Source of the DNA: Novipirellula herctigrandis
GTDB lineage: Bacteria > Planctomycetota > Planctomycetia > Pirellulales > Pirellulaceae
Assembly (NCBI GenBank): GCA_007859835.1
Contig: SJPJ01000001.1
Location: forward strand, 1,450,482-1,486,967
Length of the DNA stretch: 36,486 nt
Direction of reading: 5' to 3'
Under the pieces are notes generated by a model, which saw nothing but the letters and a program-made list of their open reading frames with translations, was not told where the DNA came from and ran no database searches. Shown here piece after piece: positions 1 to 7,382 of the stretch (its first letter is position 1; each line of letters starts with the position of its first letter). The translations under genes were made by a program, and so were the position numbers.

Positions 1-103
1 CACTGCACCGTCGTGGGTGGCTAAGGCTAAACGCCTGTGTATCTGGTACAGGCATATCTGATAGAATGGTCAGTTTGGACCATTATTCTGAATTGAAAAG
101 CTC

Positions 104-1075
104 ATGCCTTCTCCAATCCAAACGCGCGTTGTTTCGCTTGAGACGCTGCCGGAACTATTACCAACGTTTCTGCAGAACCTTTCGATCGCACGCGGGCAGA
201 TCATCGTCGATCAGCTTCACAATATGGTCGATAGCGGGAAAGCGGACGGCATCGACTTGGTCGTGGCGTACGAAGAGCGCGACGGAATCGAGGTCGATAT
301 CGCTGCCGCGATCGCGATTTCATTTCAAGGCAGTGACTCGGCAACGCTGCTGCACGCAACTCAGTTTCAATCGGAATCGCCCAACGCGAACCTGATTGAA
401 GCGGTTCGGTTTCATTTAGACAAACTCCTCACGTTGCGTGGGATGCGGTTTGTTCAATGGGCAAGCGATGTAGACGATTTCTCCGAAGCCGCCGAATTGT
501 GGCGCGAAGCAATGGGGTTCGAGTGGGCTGCGGACTTGGACTATTTAAGTGTTTCGATTGATCCGAAATCAAAACGGGATTCCCCTCAACGGATTCGGCT
601 CGAGCCAACTCGGTGGTTGATGGGATCGATGATCAATGAAGACGACTTTGCGAGGATTGTCGATCAAACCTACATCGACACGCTCGATTGTCCAGCGCTG
701 CTGAACTTTCGCACCGCAGAGCAAACGATCGCGTCGTATCAACAGAGTGGCGCCTTTGCCCCCCACCTGTGGTTCACGTTGCACCGCGCGGAGGCCCCGA
801 CGGACTCAGCGGACACCCCCCCCATCGGAGTGCTGGTTTTGGCGATGCATGGGACCAAAGTGGCTGAATTGGTTTACATGGGTGTGGTGCCGGCAGCGCG
901 CGGCATGTCGCTTGGTAAGGAGGTGATCCAATCGGTGATCGAAACGGTCCAAACCGCGGGTGCGTCGAGACTCATTTTAGCGGTCGACCAACAGAACGTT
1001 TACGCGCGCCGCCTGTACGATGCGTTTGGTCTGAAATGCATGCTTCGGGAATCCGTCGCGGTAAAAAATTTGTGA
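104..1075 (+). CDS. GNAT-family N-acetyltransferase
   Basis: A 323-residue cytosolic protein with no signal peptide. The C-terminal ~100 residues look like a GNAT fold: a beta strand (PPIGVLVLAMHG), a following strand with LVYMGVVPAARGMSLGKEVI that carries the acetyl-CoA pyrophosphate-binding loop (ARGMSLG), and then SRLILAVDQQNVYARRLYDAFG, the usual motif-B ending in which the Tyr commonly serves as general acid. The N-terminal ~200 residues are much less conserved and may be a degenerate first GNAT domain, as in tandem-GNAT enzymes such as mycothiol synthase; this is inference. The substrate cannot be told. The ATG at 104 has no Shine-Dalgarno; overlapping frames here are shadows. The gene stands about 510 bp upstream of dnaA, on the same strand but probably not co-transcribed. 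Confidence 0.8.
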   Translation: MPSPIQTRVVSLETLPELLPTFLQNLSIARGQIIVDQLHNMVDSGKADGIDLVVAYEERDGIEVDIAAAIAISFQGSDSATLLHATQFQSESPNANLIEAVRFHLDKLLTLRGMRFVQWASDVDDFSEAAELWREAMGFEWAADLDYLSVSIDPKSKRDSPQRIRLEPTRWLMGSMINEDDFARIVDQTYIDTLDCPALLNFRTAEQTIASYQQSGAFAPHLWFTLHRAEAPTDSADTPPIGVLVLAMHGTKVAELVYMGVVPAARGMSLGKEVIQSVIETVQTAGASRLILAVDQQNVYARRLYDAFGLKCMLRESVAVKNL

Positions 1076-1588
1076 TGGGCATGTGAAAACATGAACTGAC
1101 TAAAAACGGTTCAAATGGTGATTTCCTCCCCAACGCCCCCGCTAAACCCTTGTCCTAGATGGACTTAGAAACTCGCCCGAGACATGAAGTTCGTGTTGAG
1201 ATTTCGTTACCAACATATTTTCCACCAAGCTATCAAGTTGAGCGGCGTCCATGACGGTCAGACAAGCCTTGTGCGAGGATGCCGTATTGTGGTCTTTTTT
1301 GGGTTGTATGGACGCCCAAGGAAGCTCCCGAAGAAAACTTTTCCGAGAAGCCGCTGAACCATTTGACTTGCTTGCTAGCAATCATAGAATCTGCGTCTCG
1401 CTTGTAGGGAAAAGTCGCGTCGAAAAAGGGCGTGTGAATGAATCCAAGTATGAGCGAGAGTTGTTTCAAGCATGGGAAGGCACTGTCGCCACCCAGCGGA
1501 GCTAGGTTGGTCTTTCCATTAAGCCCACGATCCATCGCCAACATCTTCTCGGCGAAACGTGGCATAATGGTTTGCTCGCGAAATATCC
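1076..1588. other. Intergenic region upstream of dnaA, no convincing gene
   Basis: About 510 bp between the acetyltransferase and dnaA. Short open frames on both strands (for example 1233-1565 and 1142-1381 minus, 1251-1505 plus) overlap one another and encode nothing I recognise. The only DnaA-box-like word I see is TTTTCCACC at 1219-1227, one mismatch from the TTTTCCACA variant box, and it is single. There is no AT-rich box cluster that would argue for oriC. The dnaA promoter presumably lies here, but I cannot place it. Confidence 0.5.
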
Positions 1589-1591
1589 ATG

Positions 1592-1598
1592 AAGGAGG
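1592..1598 (+). promoter_or_regulatory. Strong Shine-Dalgarno that sets the dnaA start
   Basis: AAGGAGG is a full anti-Shine-Dalgarno match, 14 nt before the ATG at 1613. It lies inside the frame opened by the earlier ATG at 1589, so that earlier ATG is unlikely to be the true start. The spacing is longer than the optimum but usable. Strong Shine-Dalgarno sites are rare elsewhere in this window. Confidence 0.65.
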
Positions 1599-1612
1599 AT
1601 TGCGCTACCGTT

Positions 1613-3442
1613 ATGTCTGCATCGCAAGGCTGCATCGATGACACGGCTGTCGTCGAAAAATTCAAGGAAGCTTTGAAAGAGCGTATCGGTGCAGACCGGT
1701 TTCAGATGTGGTTTCACCACGGCGTTTCGTTCTCGCTGCAATCAGCATCATCTGCGGCGATGGAATCCGAGGCGCCCCCATCACCCACGTCGACGTGCAT
1801 GGTCGAGTCTGCTGTAACGTCGGATACTGCTGTGACGATGGATTCTGCTGTGACGTTGGAGACGGACGGTACCAGTGCCCTCGAATACTCACACGACGAG
1901 TCGCCCTCGCGGATTGTCGTATTGGTGAGTGGCCAATTCGCGCTTGATCGACTCAAGCAAAACTTCATGCAACCGATTCGCGCTGCTGCGGCTCAAGTCT
2001 TCGGTACTTCGCTCGGCGTTGCTTTGGAACTTCAACACCAACAAGCGGTTCAATCGGAACTGCCTCTTCAGAGTGAATCCGATGAGTTTGCGGACGCGGA
2101 TGAATTTGATCCGGCCGCTGTGGCAGAGTACAACGCCGCGAAAAAATTGGCTGCGAAAACGCGAACGCGTACTTCCCAACGAAACCGCGGAAACGCCAAA
2201 TCGCTATCGTCGCTTGTGAGTGACGGTGCAGGCACCACCCGCAAACCGACCAAACGTCGGCGCGAACCGTGTGCCGGGCAACCATCGTTACCGAACTTTG
2301 GCGGGGAAGCGCAAGGCAGCCAAAATCAAGCCACCGGAAAACAAGCGATTGGTTCCGGTAGTAGCCACCAATCAAACAAACCGATGTCTGCCGCTGCGGC
2401 CCTGCGGGCGACGATGACATTAAAGACATTTGTTGGCGGCCAATGTAACCAACTCGCTCACACCGCCGCGATGATGGCATGCCAAAGTCCCTCGACCGCG
2501 ACGCCACTGTTTTTGTATGGCCCCTCGGGCATCGGCAAATCGCATTTGATCAACGCCATCGCGGACCAATTTCGTCGCGGACATCGGATGCGCCGTGTCG
2601 TGCAAATTTCGGGCGAAAAGTTTACCAATGATTTCTGCAAATCGGTCGGCGGCACTGGGTTGCCTGAATTCCGCAAACGCTACCGCGATGTTGACGCACT
2701 TTTGATCGATGATGTGCAATTCCTGAGTTCCAAGAGTGCAACGCTTCGCGAAATGCTTTATACCGTCGAAGCGTTGATCGAAGCTGGTCGCCCGATTGTC
2801 TTTTCGGCCAACCAAGCACCATCGGAAATCGAAGGTTTGTCGCGAGAGTTGATCGGACGGATGGCAAGCGGTTTGGTTTGTCCGATGCATTCACTCGACA
2901 ACGCCACTCGCGGAACTGTGCTTCGCGGATTGATTAGCGAACGCTGTTCGGTCGAGTGGCCTGAAGCGACCATCACGGAAGTCAATTCACAATTAGCCGG
3001 CGATGGGCGGGTGCTCAGTGGTGTGGTGAATTTGGTCGCAACGCTGCAGAAAATGCTCTCACGAATGCCGTCAATGGACGAGATTCGCCAATTTGGTGGC
3101 GACTTATTGCGAACCAGTCAACCAACGGTAACGCTCACCTCGATCGAACGAGCGGTGTGCGAAGCGTTTAGCTTGCCTGCGGATGAGCTGCGGGGCACGT
3201 CACAGGCTCGAGCGATTTGTGAACCTCGTATGTTGGCGATGTATTTATCGCGTCAAATGACTTCTTCGGCCTACGCTCAAATTGCTGGCCATTTCGGGGG
3301 CCGGTCGCACTCCACCGCGATTGCTGCTGAACGAAACGTCAACAAATGGCTGGCGGAAGGAAAATCGATCGGCCGCGGAGCCGCAGCGATTTCGGCCCGC
3401 GAAGCGATCCACCGGCTCGAAACACTGCTCCGAACCGGCTAA
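1613..3442 (+). CDS. dnaA: Chromosomal replication initiator DnaA (divergent, with domain I insertion)
   Basis: A 609-residue AAA+ initiator that should bind DnaA boxes and open the origin. Start 1613 is chosen because of the Shine-Dalgarno at 1592; the frame also opens at 1589. Residues 11-40 (EKFKEALKERIGADRFQMWF) and ~100-140 (RIVVLVSGQFALDRLKQNF) form domain I, split by an unusual ~57-residue Ser/Thr/Glu-rich insertion that includes a hexapeptide repeat. A long, low-complexity basic domain II follows (to ~250). Domain III has Walker A GPSGIGKS (Lys near 309) and Walker B ALLIDDVQF (~365). Domain IV ends with PRMLAMYLSRQM and GGRSHSTA. In E. coli the latter reads GGRDHTTV, so two DNA-contact positions differ. 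At 609 residues it is much longer than the usual 450-470. dnaB follows 158 bp downstream, and no dnaN is seen. Confidence 0.93.
   Translation: MSASQGCIDDTAVVEKFKEALKERIGADRFQMWFHHGVSFSLQSASSAAMESEAPPSPTSTCMVESAVTSDTAVTMDSAVTLETDGTSALEYSHDESPSRIVVLVSGQFALDRLKQNFMQPIRAAAAQVFGTSLGVALELQHQQAVQSELPLQSESDEFADADEFDPAAVAEYNAAKKLAAKTRTRTSQRNRGNAKSLSSLVSDGAGTTRKPTKRRREPCAGQPSLPNFGGEAQGSQNQATGKQAIGSGSSHQSNKPMSAAAALRATMTLKTFVGGQCNQLAHTAAMMACQSPSTATPLFLYGPSGIGKSHLINAIADQFRRGHRMRRVVQISGEKFTNDFCKSVGGTGLPEFRKRYRDVDALLIDDVQFLSSKSATLREMLYTVEALIEAGRPIVFSANQAPSEIEGLSRELIGRMASGLVCPMHSLDNATRGTVLRGLISERCSVEWPEATITEVNSQLAGDGRVLSGVVNLVATLQKMLSRMPSMDEIRQFGGDLLRTSQPTVTLTSIERAVCEAFSLPADELRGTSQARAICEPRMLAMYLSRQMTSSAYAQIAGHFGGRSHSTAIAAERNVNKWLAEGKSIGRGAAAISAREAIHRLETLLRTG
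1807..1860 (+). repeat. 18-bp tandem repeat x3 inside dnaA
   Basis: Three 18-bp units, at 1807-1824, 1825-1842 and 1843-1860, share the core CTGCTGTRACG and end in GGA. They keep frame and encode the hexapeptide (D/E)(S/T)AVT(S/M/L) three times within the insertion in DnaA domain I. The period is a multiple of 3, as expected for a repeat tolerated in a coding linker. Confidence 0.85.
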
Positions 3443-3600
3443 ACGGGCCCCTCAAACGAATCGGCCCCTTTCAACATTTACGGTTGCACATCGGCCAATT
3501 GGTCGATCAAATGGGTTCTCAATCATGGACGAGCGATTGATCCCCGAACCGCTTCCCAACCAACGACTCCTTATTCCACGATACTCCACGGATCGGACTG

Positions 3601-5046
3601 ATGAAATCTGACGACCAACCTTATCGAAACGGCAAAAAGAAGAAGCGTGAGGTGAGCGCTAGCGAGATTTTGCAGCGACAACCACCGTTTGATCTTGAGG
3701 CGGAAATGGGAATCCTAGGCAGTATCTTGCTGCTACCGATTGTCTGTGACGACATCGCCAGCTTGCTGCCCGACGACTTCTACGACGAAGCAAACAAGAA
3801 GATCTACGAACATCTTCGCGAGATGCACGACCAGGGCGAAAAGATCGACATCACGCTACTCGTTTCGCGGCTTCGAACCGCCGGTGATTACGAAAAGGTT
3901 GGCGGCGCGCCTTACTTAGCACGACTCAGTGGCGCCGTCCCTAACGCCGCTCACGCCGTCTATTACGCTGGGATCGTTACCGAAAAAGCGGTCTATCGAA
4001 AATTGATCGAATCAAGCACCGAGATCCTCCGTGACTCGTACGATCAAGCAAGCGACGCGAGAGAATTGTGCGCCCAAGCGGAACAAAAAGTGTTCGCGAT
4101 CATGGACGGGCGCAGCGGCAATTCGGTCAGCAGTTTGAATGACGTGCTGCATCAGGCGATGGACCGCATGGAAGCTCGCATGAGCGGCGAACATACCGAT
4201 GGAGGTTGCGAAACGGGCTTCACCGATTTTGATTCGATGACCGGTGGACTGCACAACGGTGAATTGATCATCTTGGCTGCTCGGCCGTCGATGGGTAAAA
4301 CGGCCCTGGCGATGAACATTGGCGAAGAAGCGTCGATTGTTCAACGAACCCCCGTCTTGTTCGTTTCACTCGAAATGTCAGGAATCGAGTTGGCCGACCG
4401 TATGTTGTGTTCGCTGGCACGAGTCAACGGCCATAAACTTCGCAATGGAACGATTTCGTCCGACGACCGCGAACGACTGATTGGCAAAGCGAACGAAATT
4501 AGCGAGGCGCCGCTGTTCGTGGATGACTCACCAAGCCGAACGGTCAGCGAAATTGCTGCGGGTGCTCGGCGGATCAAACGTCGCGAAGGAAGCTTAGGGC
4601 TGATCGTGATTGACTATCTGCAACTCATTGAACCCGATAACTCGCGTGACCCGCGTCAGGAGCAGGTCGCAAAGATCGCCCGACGTTTGAAGGGATTGGC
4701 TCGTGAGTTGGAAGTGCCGCTACTCTGCTTGTCACAACTGAACCGACAAGCCGAAGACAGCAAAGATCACCGTCCACGGTTGAGCCATTTGCGAGAATCG
4801 GGTGCGATTGAGCAGGATGCCGATGTTGTGATGTTTGTGCACCGTGAAGAGTATTACCATCGCGGCGAAGAGAAGGCACAATATGCAGGTCAAGCCGAAA
4901 TCATCATTGCGAAACAACGTAACGGGCCGATTGGTGATGTGGCGCTAACCTGGGAAGGCGATTTCACAAAGTTCAGCGACCGAGCCCCTGACCGCCACAG
5001 CGAATTCGACGACTACGCCGAATTCAACAGTCCCGCTGGATTTTAG
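3601..5046 (+). CDS. dnaB: Replicative DNA helicase DnaB
   Basis: A 481-residue hexameric 5'-3' replicative helicase of normal length. The N-terminal DnaB domain (residues ~25-130) starts with QPPFDLEAEMGILGSILL, the typical entry into this domain. The RecA-like C-terminal domain has Walker A ARPSMGKTALA (Lys233), the following SLEMSGIELADRML, Walker B LGLIVIDYLQLI (Asp near 338), the LSQLNRQ motif and LRESGAIEQDADVVMFVHREEYY near the arginine-finger region. No intein is present. The start ATG has no obvious Shine-Dalgarno, but no in-frame upstream alternative looks better. Placement right after dnaA pairs the initiator with the helicase it would help load. Confidence 0.97.
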   Translation: MKSDDQPYRNGKKKKREVSASEILQRQPPFDLEAEMGILGSILLLPIVCDDIASLLPDDFYDEANKKIYEHLREMHDQGEKIDITLLVSRLRTAGDYEKVGGAPYLARLSGAVPNAAHAVYYAGIVTEKAVYRKLIESSTEILRDSYDQASDARELCAQAEQKVFAIMDGRSGNSVSSLNDVLHQAMDRMEARMSGEHTDGGCETGFTDFDSMTGGLHNGELIILAARPSMGKTALAMNIGEEASIVQRTPVLFVSLEMSGIELADRMLCSLARVNGHKLRNGTISSDDRERLIGKANEISEAPLFVDDSPSRTVSEIAAGARRIKRREGSLGLIVIDYLQLIEPDNSRDPRQEQVAKIARRLKGLARELEVPLLCLSQLNRQAEDSKDHRPRLSHLRESGAIEQDADVVMFVHREEYYHRGEEKAQYAGQAEIIIAKQRNGPIGDVALTWEGDFTKFSDRAPDRHSEFDDYAEFNSPAGF

Positions 5047-5162
5047 TATCTGGGTTTCTGTATGCGGTCATCGTTGGTTTTCGGAAATCGAGATGGGCCA
5101 ATCGGCTGGTCGCTGCGTGCGGCGCGACTTCTGCACATCCTTCCGTAGGGTAACGTCCATTC

Positions 5163-5702
5163 ATGTTTGCCTACACATACCAATGTGACCGTTGCAACCA
5201 AACGGAATCGTATCGCTCGGCGATCGGCTATTATCGCCTCTCGGACGGCACCGACATTCCTCGCTGTGAACAACCCGCATGGTGCAACGACTGTAACGCA
5301 CTGCGATCCGCAGAACGGCTCCCAGATCTTCAGCGTCTCACAGAGATTGTTGCTGACTTGGAAACCACCGGGCTTTCCGAACACGACATTGAGAACGCGA
5401 AATTGATGAAGCAAGACGTTTCCGACTATCTTGCTGAAAGCCTTTTCCGATCCCATGCATTGATGCGTTGGCGAACTGCCCGCCAATCTCCGCCGCGTTG
5501 CCTCGATTGTGAATCGACGAATCTGTTACTGCTCAATCCCCACATCGAACAGGCACTCGATTCGTTCCCCCATCTCGACTGTAATGGTACGTTCCATCTT
5601 TCGGATACTTGGCATGGTAGCCAAGCGTCCTATCAGGTGCTGGACGCCGAGGGACGACACCTCCATGACGATTCGTCGGCCGAGAAACGCTTTCGATCGT
5701 AG
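5163..5702 (+). CDS. Zinc-ribbon-like hypothetical protein
   Basis: A 179-residue protein of unknown function. It has no signal peptide or membrane segment. Four-cysteine pairs are visible: YQCDRCNQ near residue 8, CEQPAWCNDCNA near 37-47, and CLDCES near 117. Such pairs commonly coordinate Zn. The middle section (RLPDLQRLTEIVADLETTGL, ~55-85) is helical and charged. It follows dnaB by 116 bp on the same strand and might belong to the same transcript. The sequence gives no enzymatic motif, so a structural Zn-binding or nucleic-acid-related role is only a guess. Confidence 0.7.
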   Translation: MFAYTYQCDRCNQTESYRSAIGYYRLSDGTDIPRCEQPAWCNDCNALRSAERLPDLQRLTEIVADLETTGLSEHDIENAKLMKQDVSDYLAESLFRSHALMRWRTARQSPPRCLDCESTNLLLLNPHIEQALDSFPHLDCNGTFHLSDTWHGSQASYQVLDAEGRHLHDDSSAEKRFRS

Positions 5703-5792
5703 CGATAGGGCAATCGCGGCCAAAGTTGCAGCCCAGACTTGATATTTCAAAATCGGGTTTGCAGCTTCGGTTACAATGTGGGATGTCCGTCC

Positions 5793-5852
5793 ACTGCCTA
5801 CCAATCTACTGCCTACCAATCTACTGCCTACCAATCTACTGCCTACCAAACT
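5793..5852 (+). repeat. 15-bp tandem repeat x4 next to a start region
   Basis: Four units of ACTGCCTACCAATCT at 5793, 5808, 5823 and 5838, the last ending AAACT instead of ATCT. The block ends 16 bp before the ATG at 5869. If an upstream ATG at 5776 were used it would encode PTNLL repeats, which would push the signal peptide inside the protein, so I read it as noncoding 5' leader. Confidence 0.88.
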
Positions 5853-5868
5853 GTCTCGCGGGTTCATC

Positions 5869-7272
5869 ATGAGTGACACCATCGATCGGCTTTCAAGTTT
5901 CAGATTGTGCCTTCGGATCACGCTTGTCGTCTGCCTTCTTTCAACGAACACGTTGGCAGTGGAACCGTGCCGCATTGAGGTTGTGGATCAAAGCAACGGA
6001 TGGCCAGTTCCGATGGTCGAACTTGAAACGACGAATCATATTCGATTCGTCACCGACAACGCCGGATTAGTTGCATTTGATTTACCCGAGCTCATGAACA
6101 CGCCAACTTGGTTGCATGTGCGAGGCCATGGGTACTCCGTCGCACCGGATGGATTCGGATTTCGCGGCGTTCGCATTATTCCTGTTCCTGGAAAGACATT
6201 TCGCATCGAAGTCCAGCGAGAACTTGCCGCCAAACGCCTCGGACGCTTGACGGGCGGTGGCCTGTTTAGCGAGAGCCAAAAGTTGGGCGAAGCAAACGAC
6301 TGGAGAGAACAAAACTTGCTCGGCTGTGACAGTGTCCAGAACGCGATTTTCAACGAAAAACTATTCTGGCTGTGGGGCGATACAACGCTGGCGGGCTACC
6401 CACTAGGCCGCTTCCATTCAATCGCTGCCACTACCGCGCAAACTCCGTTACCGTCCCTTGTTCCACCCATTGGACTACGATTTGATTACTTCAACGATGA
6501 TCAAGGGACGCCTCGCGATATCGCTCGCATGCCTGGCGACGGTCCGACTTGGTTGTTCGGAATGGTTAGTTTGCCGGACCAAAACGGCCAACACCGCCTA
6601 GGCGCAACTTACTCGAAGATCAAAGGCCCGCTGACCGAATACGAAAAAGGGCTTTGCGTTTGGAATGAGCAAACCGAGCAATTTGATCGCCACCGCGTGA
6701 TTTGGAAAATGTCCGAGCAAGACCCCTCGTCTCCGTTAATGCCGCACGGGCACAGCGTCTTTTGGACGGACCAACATGGCGAGCAGTGGGTTTTGTTTGG
6801 AGATCCATTTCCCACAATTCGTTGTCGTGCGACGTTTGAAGATTGGTCCACACCCAAGCGGTGGGAATCGATCGACACCACCAAGACGGTCGAAATGGCG
6901 AATTCAAAGCAAACCATCCGGCCGCATCGCGGGGCCATTGCGTTTAACGCCTATCGCGATTGTTGGGTAACCATTTTTACCCAAACATCGGGCAATCGAT
7001 CCGAGCTTGGAGAAATATGGTATGCCGAATCAACGTCGCCCATGGGACCTTGGTCCGCTGCGATCAAAGTCGTTACACACGACAAGTACACCTTCTACAA
7101 CCCCCAGATCCACGCTGAATGGGTAGACAAAAACTCGCCCGTTCTACTCTTCGAAGGCACCTACACTTCGACGTTCTCCAAAGCCAAAACGCCAACCCCG
7201 CGTTATGACTACAACCAAATACTATACCGATTGGACCTGGACACACTGCGGAATTCGAAAGACGCTCCCTAA
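5869..7272 (+). CDS. Exported beta-propeller protein, glycosidase-like (DUF4185-like)
   Basis: A protein of 467 residues from the ATG at 5869. I chose this start because it gives a signal peptide (RLSSFRLCLRITLVVCLLSTNTLAV), whereas the longer frame from 5776 translates the tandem repeat. Residues ~30-100 (CRIEVVDQSNGWPVPMVEL) look like a carboxypeptidase-regulatory-like beta sandwich. The remainder has propeller-type blades with WLWGDTTLAGYPLG, HGHSVFWTDQHGEQWVLFGD, WGPW-type MGPWSAAI and FYNPQIHAEWVD near the end, as in five-bladed propellers related to GH43/GH32 and DUF4185. I do not see a certain catalytic triad, so it may bind or cleave a glycan. It is convergent with the GH127 gene and begins the carbohydrate island. 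Confidence 0.65.
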   Translation: MSDTIDRLSSFRLCLRITLVVCLLSTNTLAVEPCRIEVVDQSNGWPVPMVELETTNHIRFVTDNAGLVAFDLPELMNTPTWLHVRGHGYSVAPDGFGFRGVRIIPVPGKTFRIEVQRELAAKRLGRLTGGGLFSESQKLGEANDWREQNLLGCDSVQNAIFNEKLFWLWGDTTLAGYPLGRFHSIAATTAQTPLPSLVPPIGLRFDYFNDDQGTPRDIARMPGDGPTWLFGMVSLPDQNGQHRLGATYSKIKGPLTEYEKGLCVWNEQTEQFDRHRVIWKMSEQDPSSPLMPHGHSVFWTDQHGEQWVLFGDPFPTIRCRATFEDWSTPKRWESIDTTKTVEMANSKQTIRPHRGAIAFNAYRDCWVTIFTQTSGNRSELGEIWYAESTSPMGPWSAAIKVVTHDKYTFYNPQIHAEWVDKNSPVLLFEGTYTSTFSKAKTPTPRYDYNQILYRLDLDTLRNSKDAP

Positions 7273-7296
7273 CACAATCGCGCTAACACAATCGAT
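7269..7296 (+). repeat. 14-bp tandem duplication across a stop codon
   Basis: CTAACACAATCGCG (7269-7282) followed by CTAACACAATCGAT (7283-7296). The first copy contains the TAA stop of the upstream gene (7270-7272). The short gap to the convergent GH127 gene holds no clear terminator hairpin. Confidence 0.7.
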
Positions 7297-7382
7297 GAAA
7301 TCAAAATGACAATCGATCGGCTCTAGGACCGTGCGCAGATGAATCCGCGTTGGACCTGCAAAGCTTCGCAGCAACGCTCACT

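Noticed and set aside
1-103. Possible tRNA or partial gene at the window's left edge
   Set aside because: No cloverleaf or T-loop could be matched and no frame is long enough to support a gene.
1219-1227. DnaA-box-like word TTTTCCACC near dnaA, possible oriC
   Set aside because: A single near-match without a cluster or an AT-rich unwinding region is not enough.
1142-1565. Open frames of 79-110 codons on both strands in the gap before dnaA
   Set aside because: They overlap each other in several frames, have no recognisable family or start signal, and show no conserved motif.
5776-5868. Longer start of the exported propeller gene at 5776
   Set aside because: It would translate the 15-bp repeat and bury the signal peptide; the ATG at 5869 gives a standard signal peptide.
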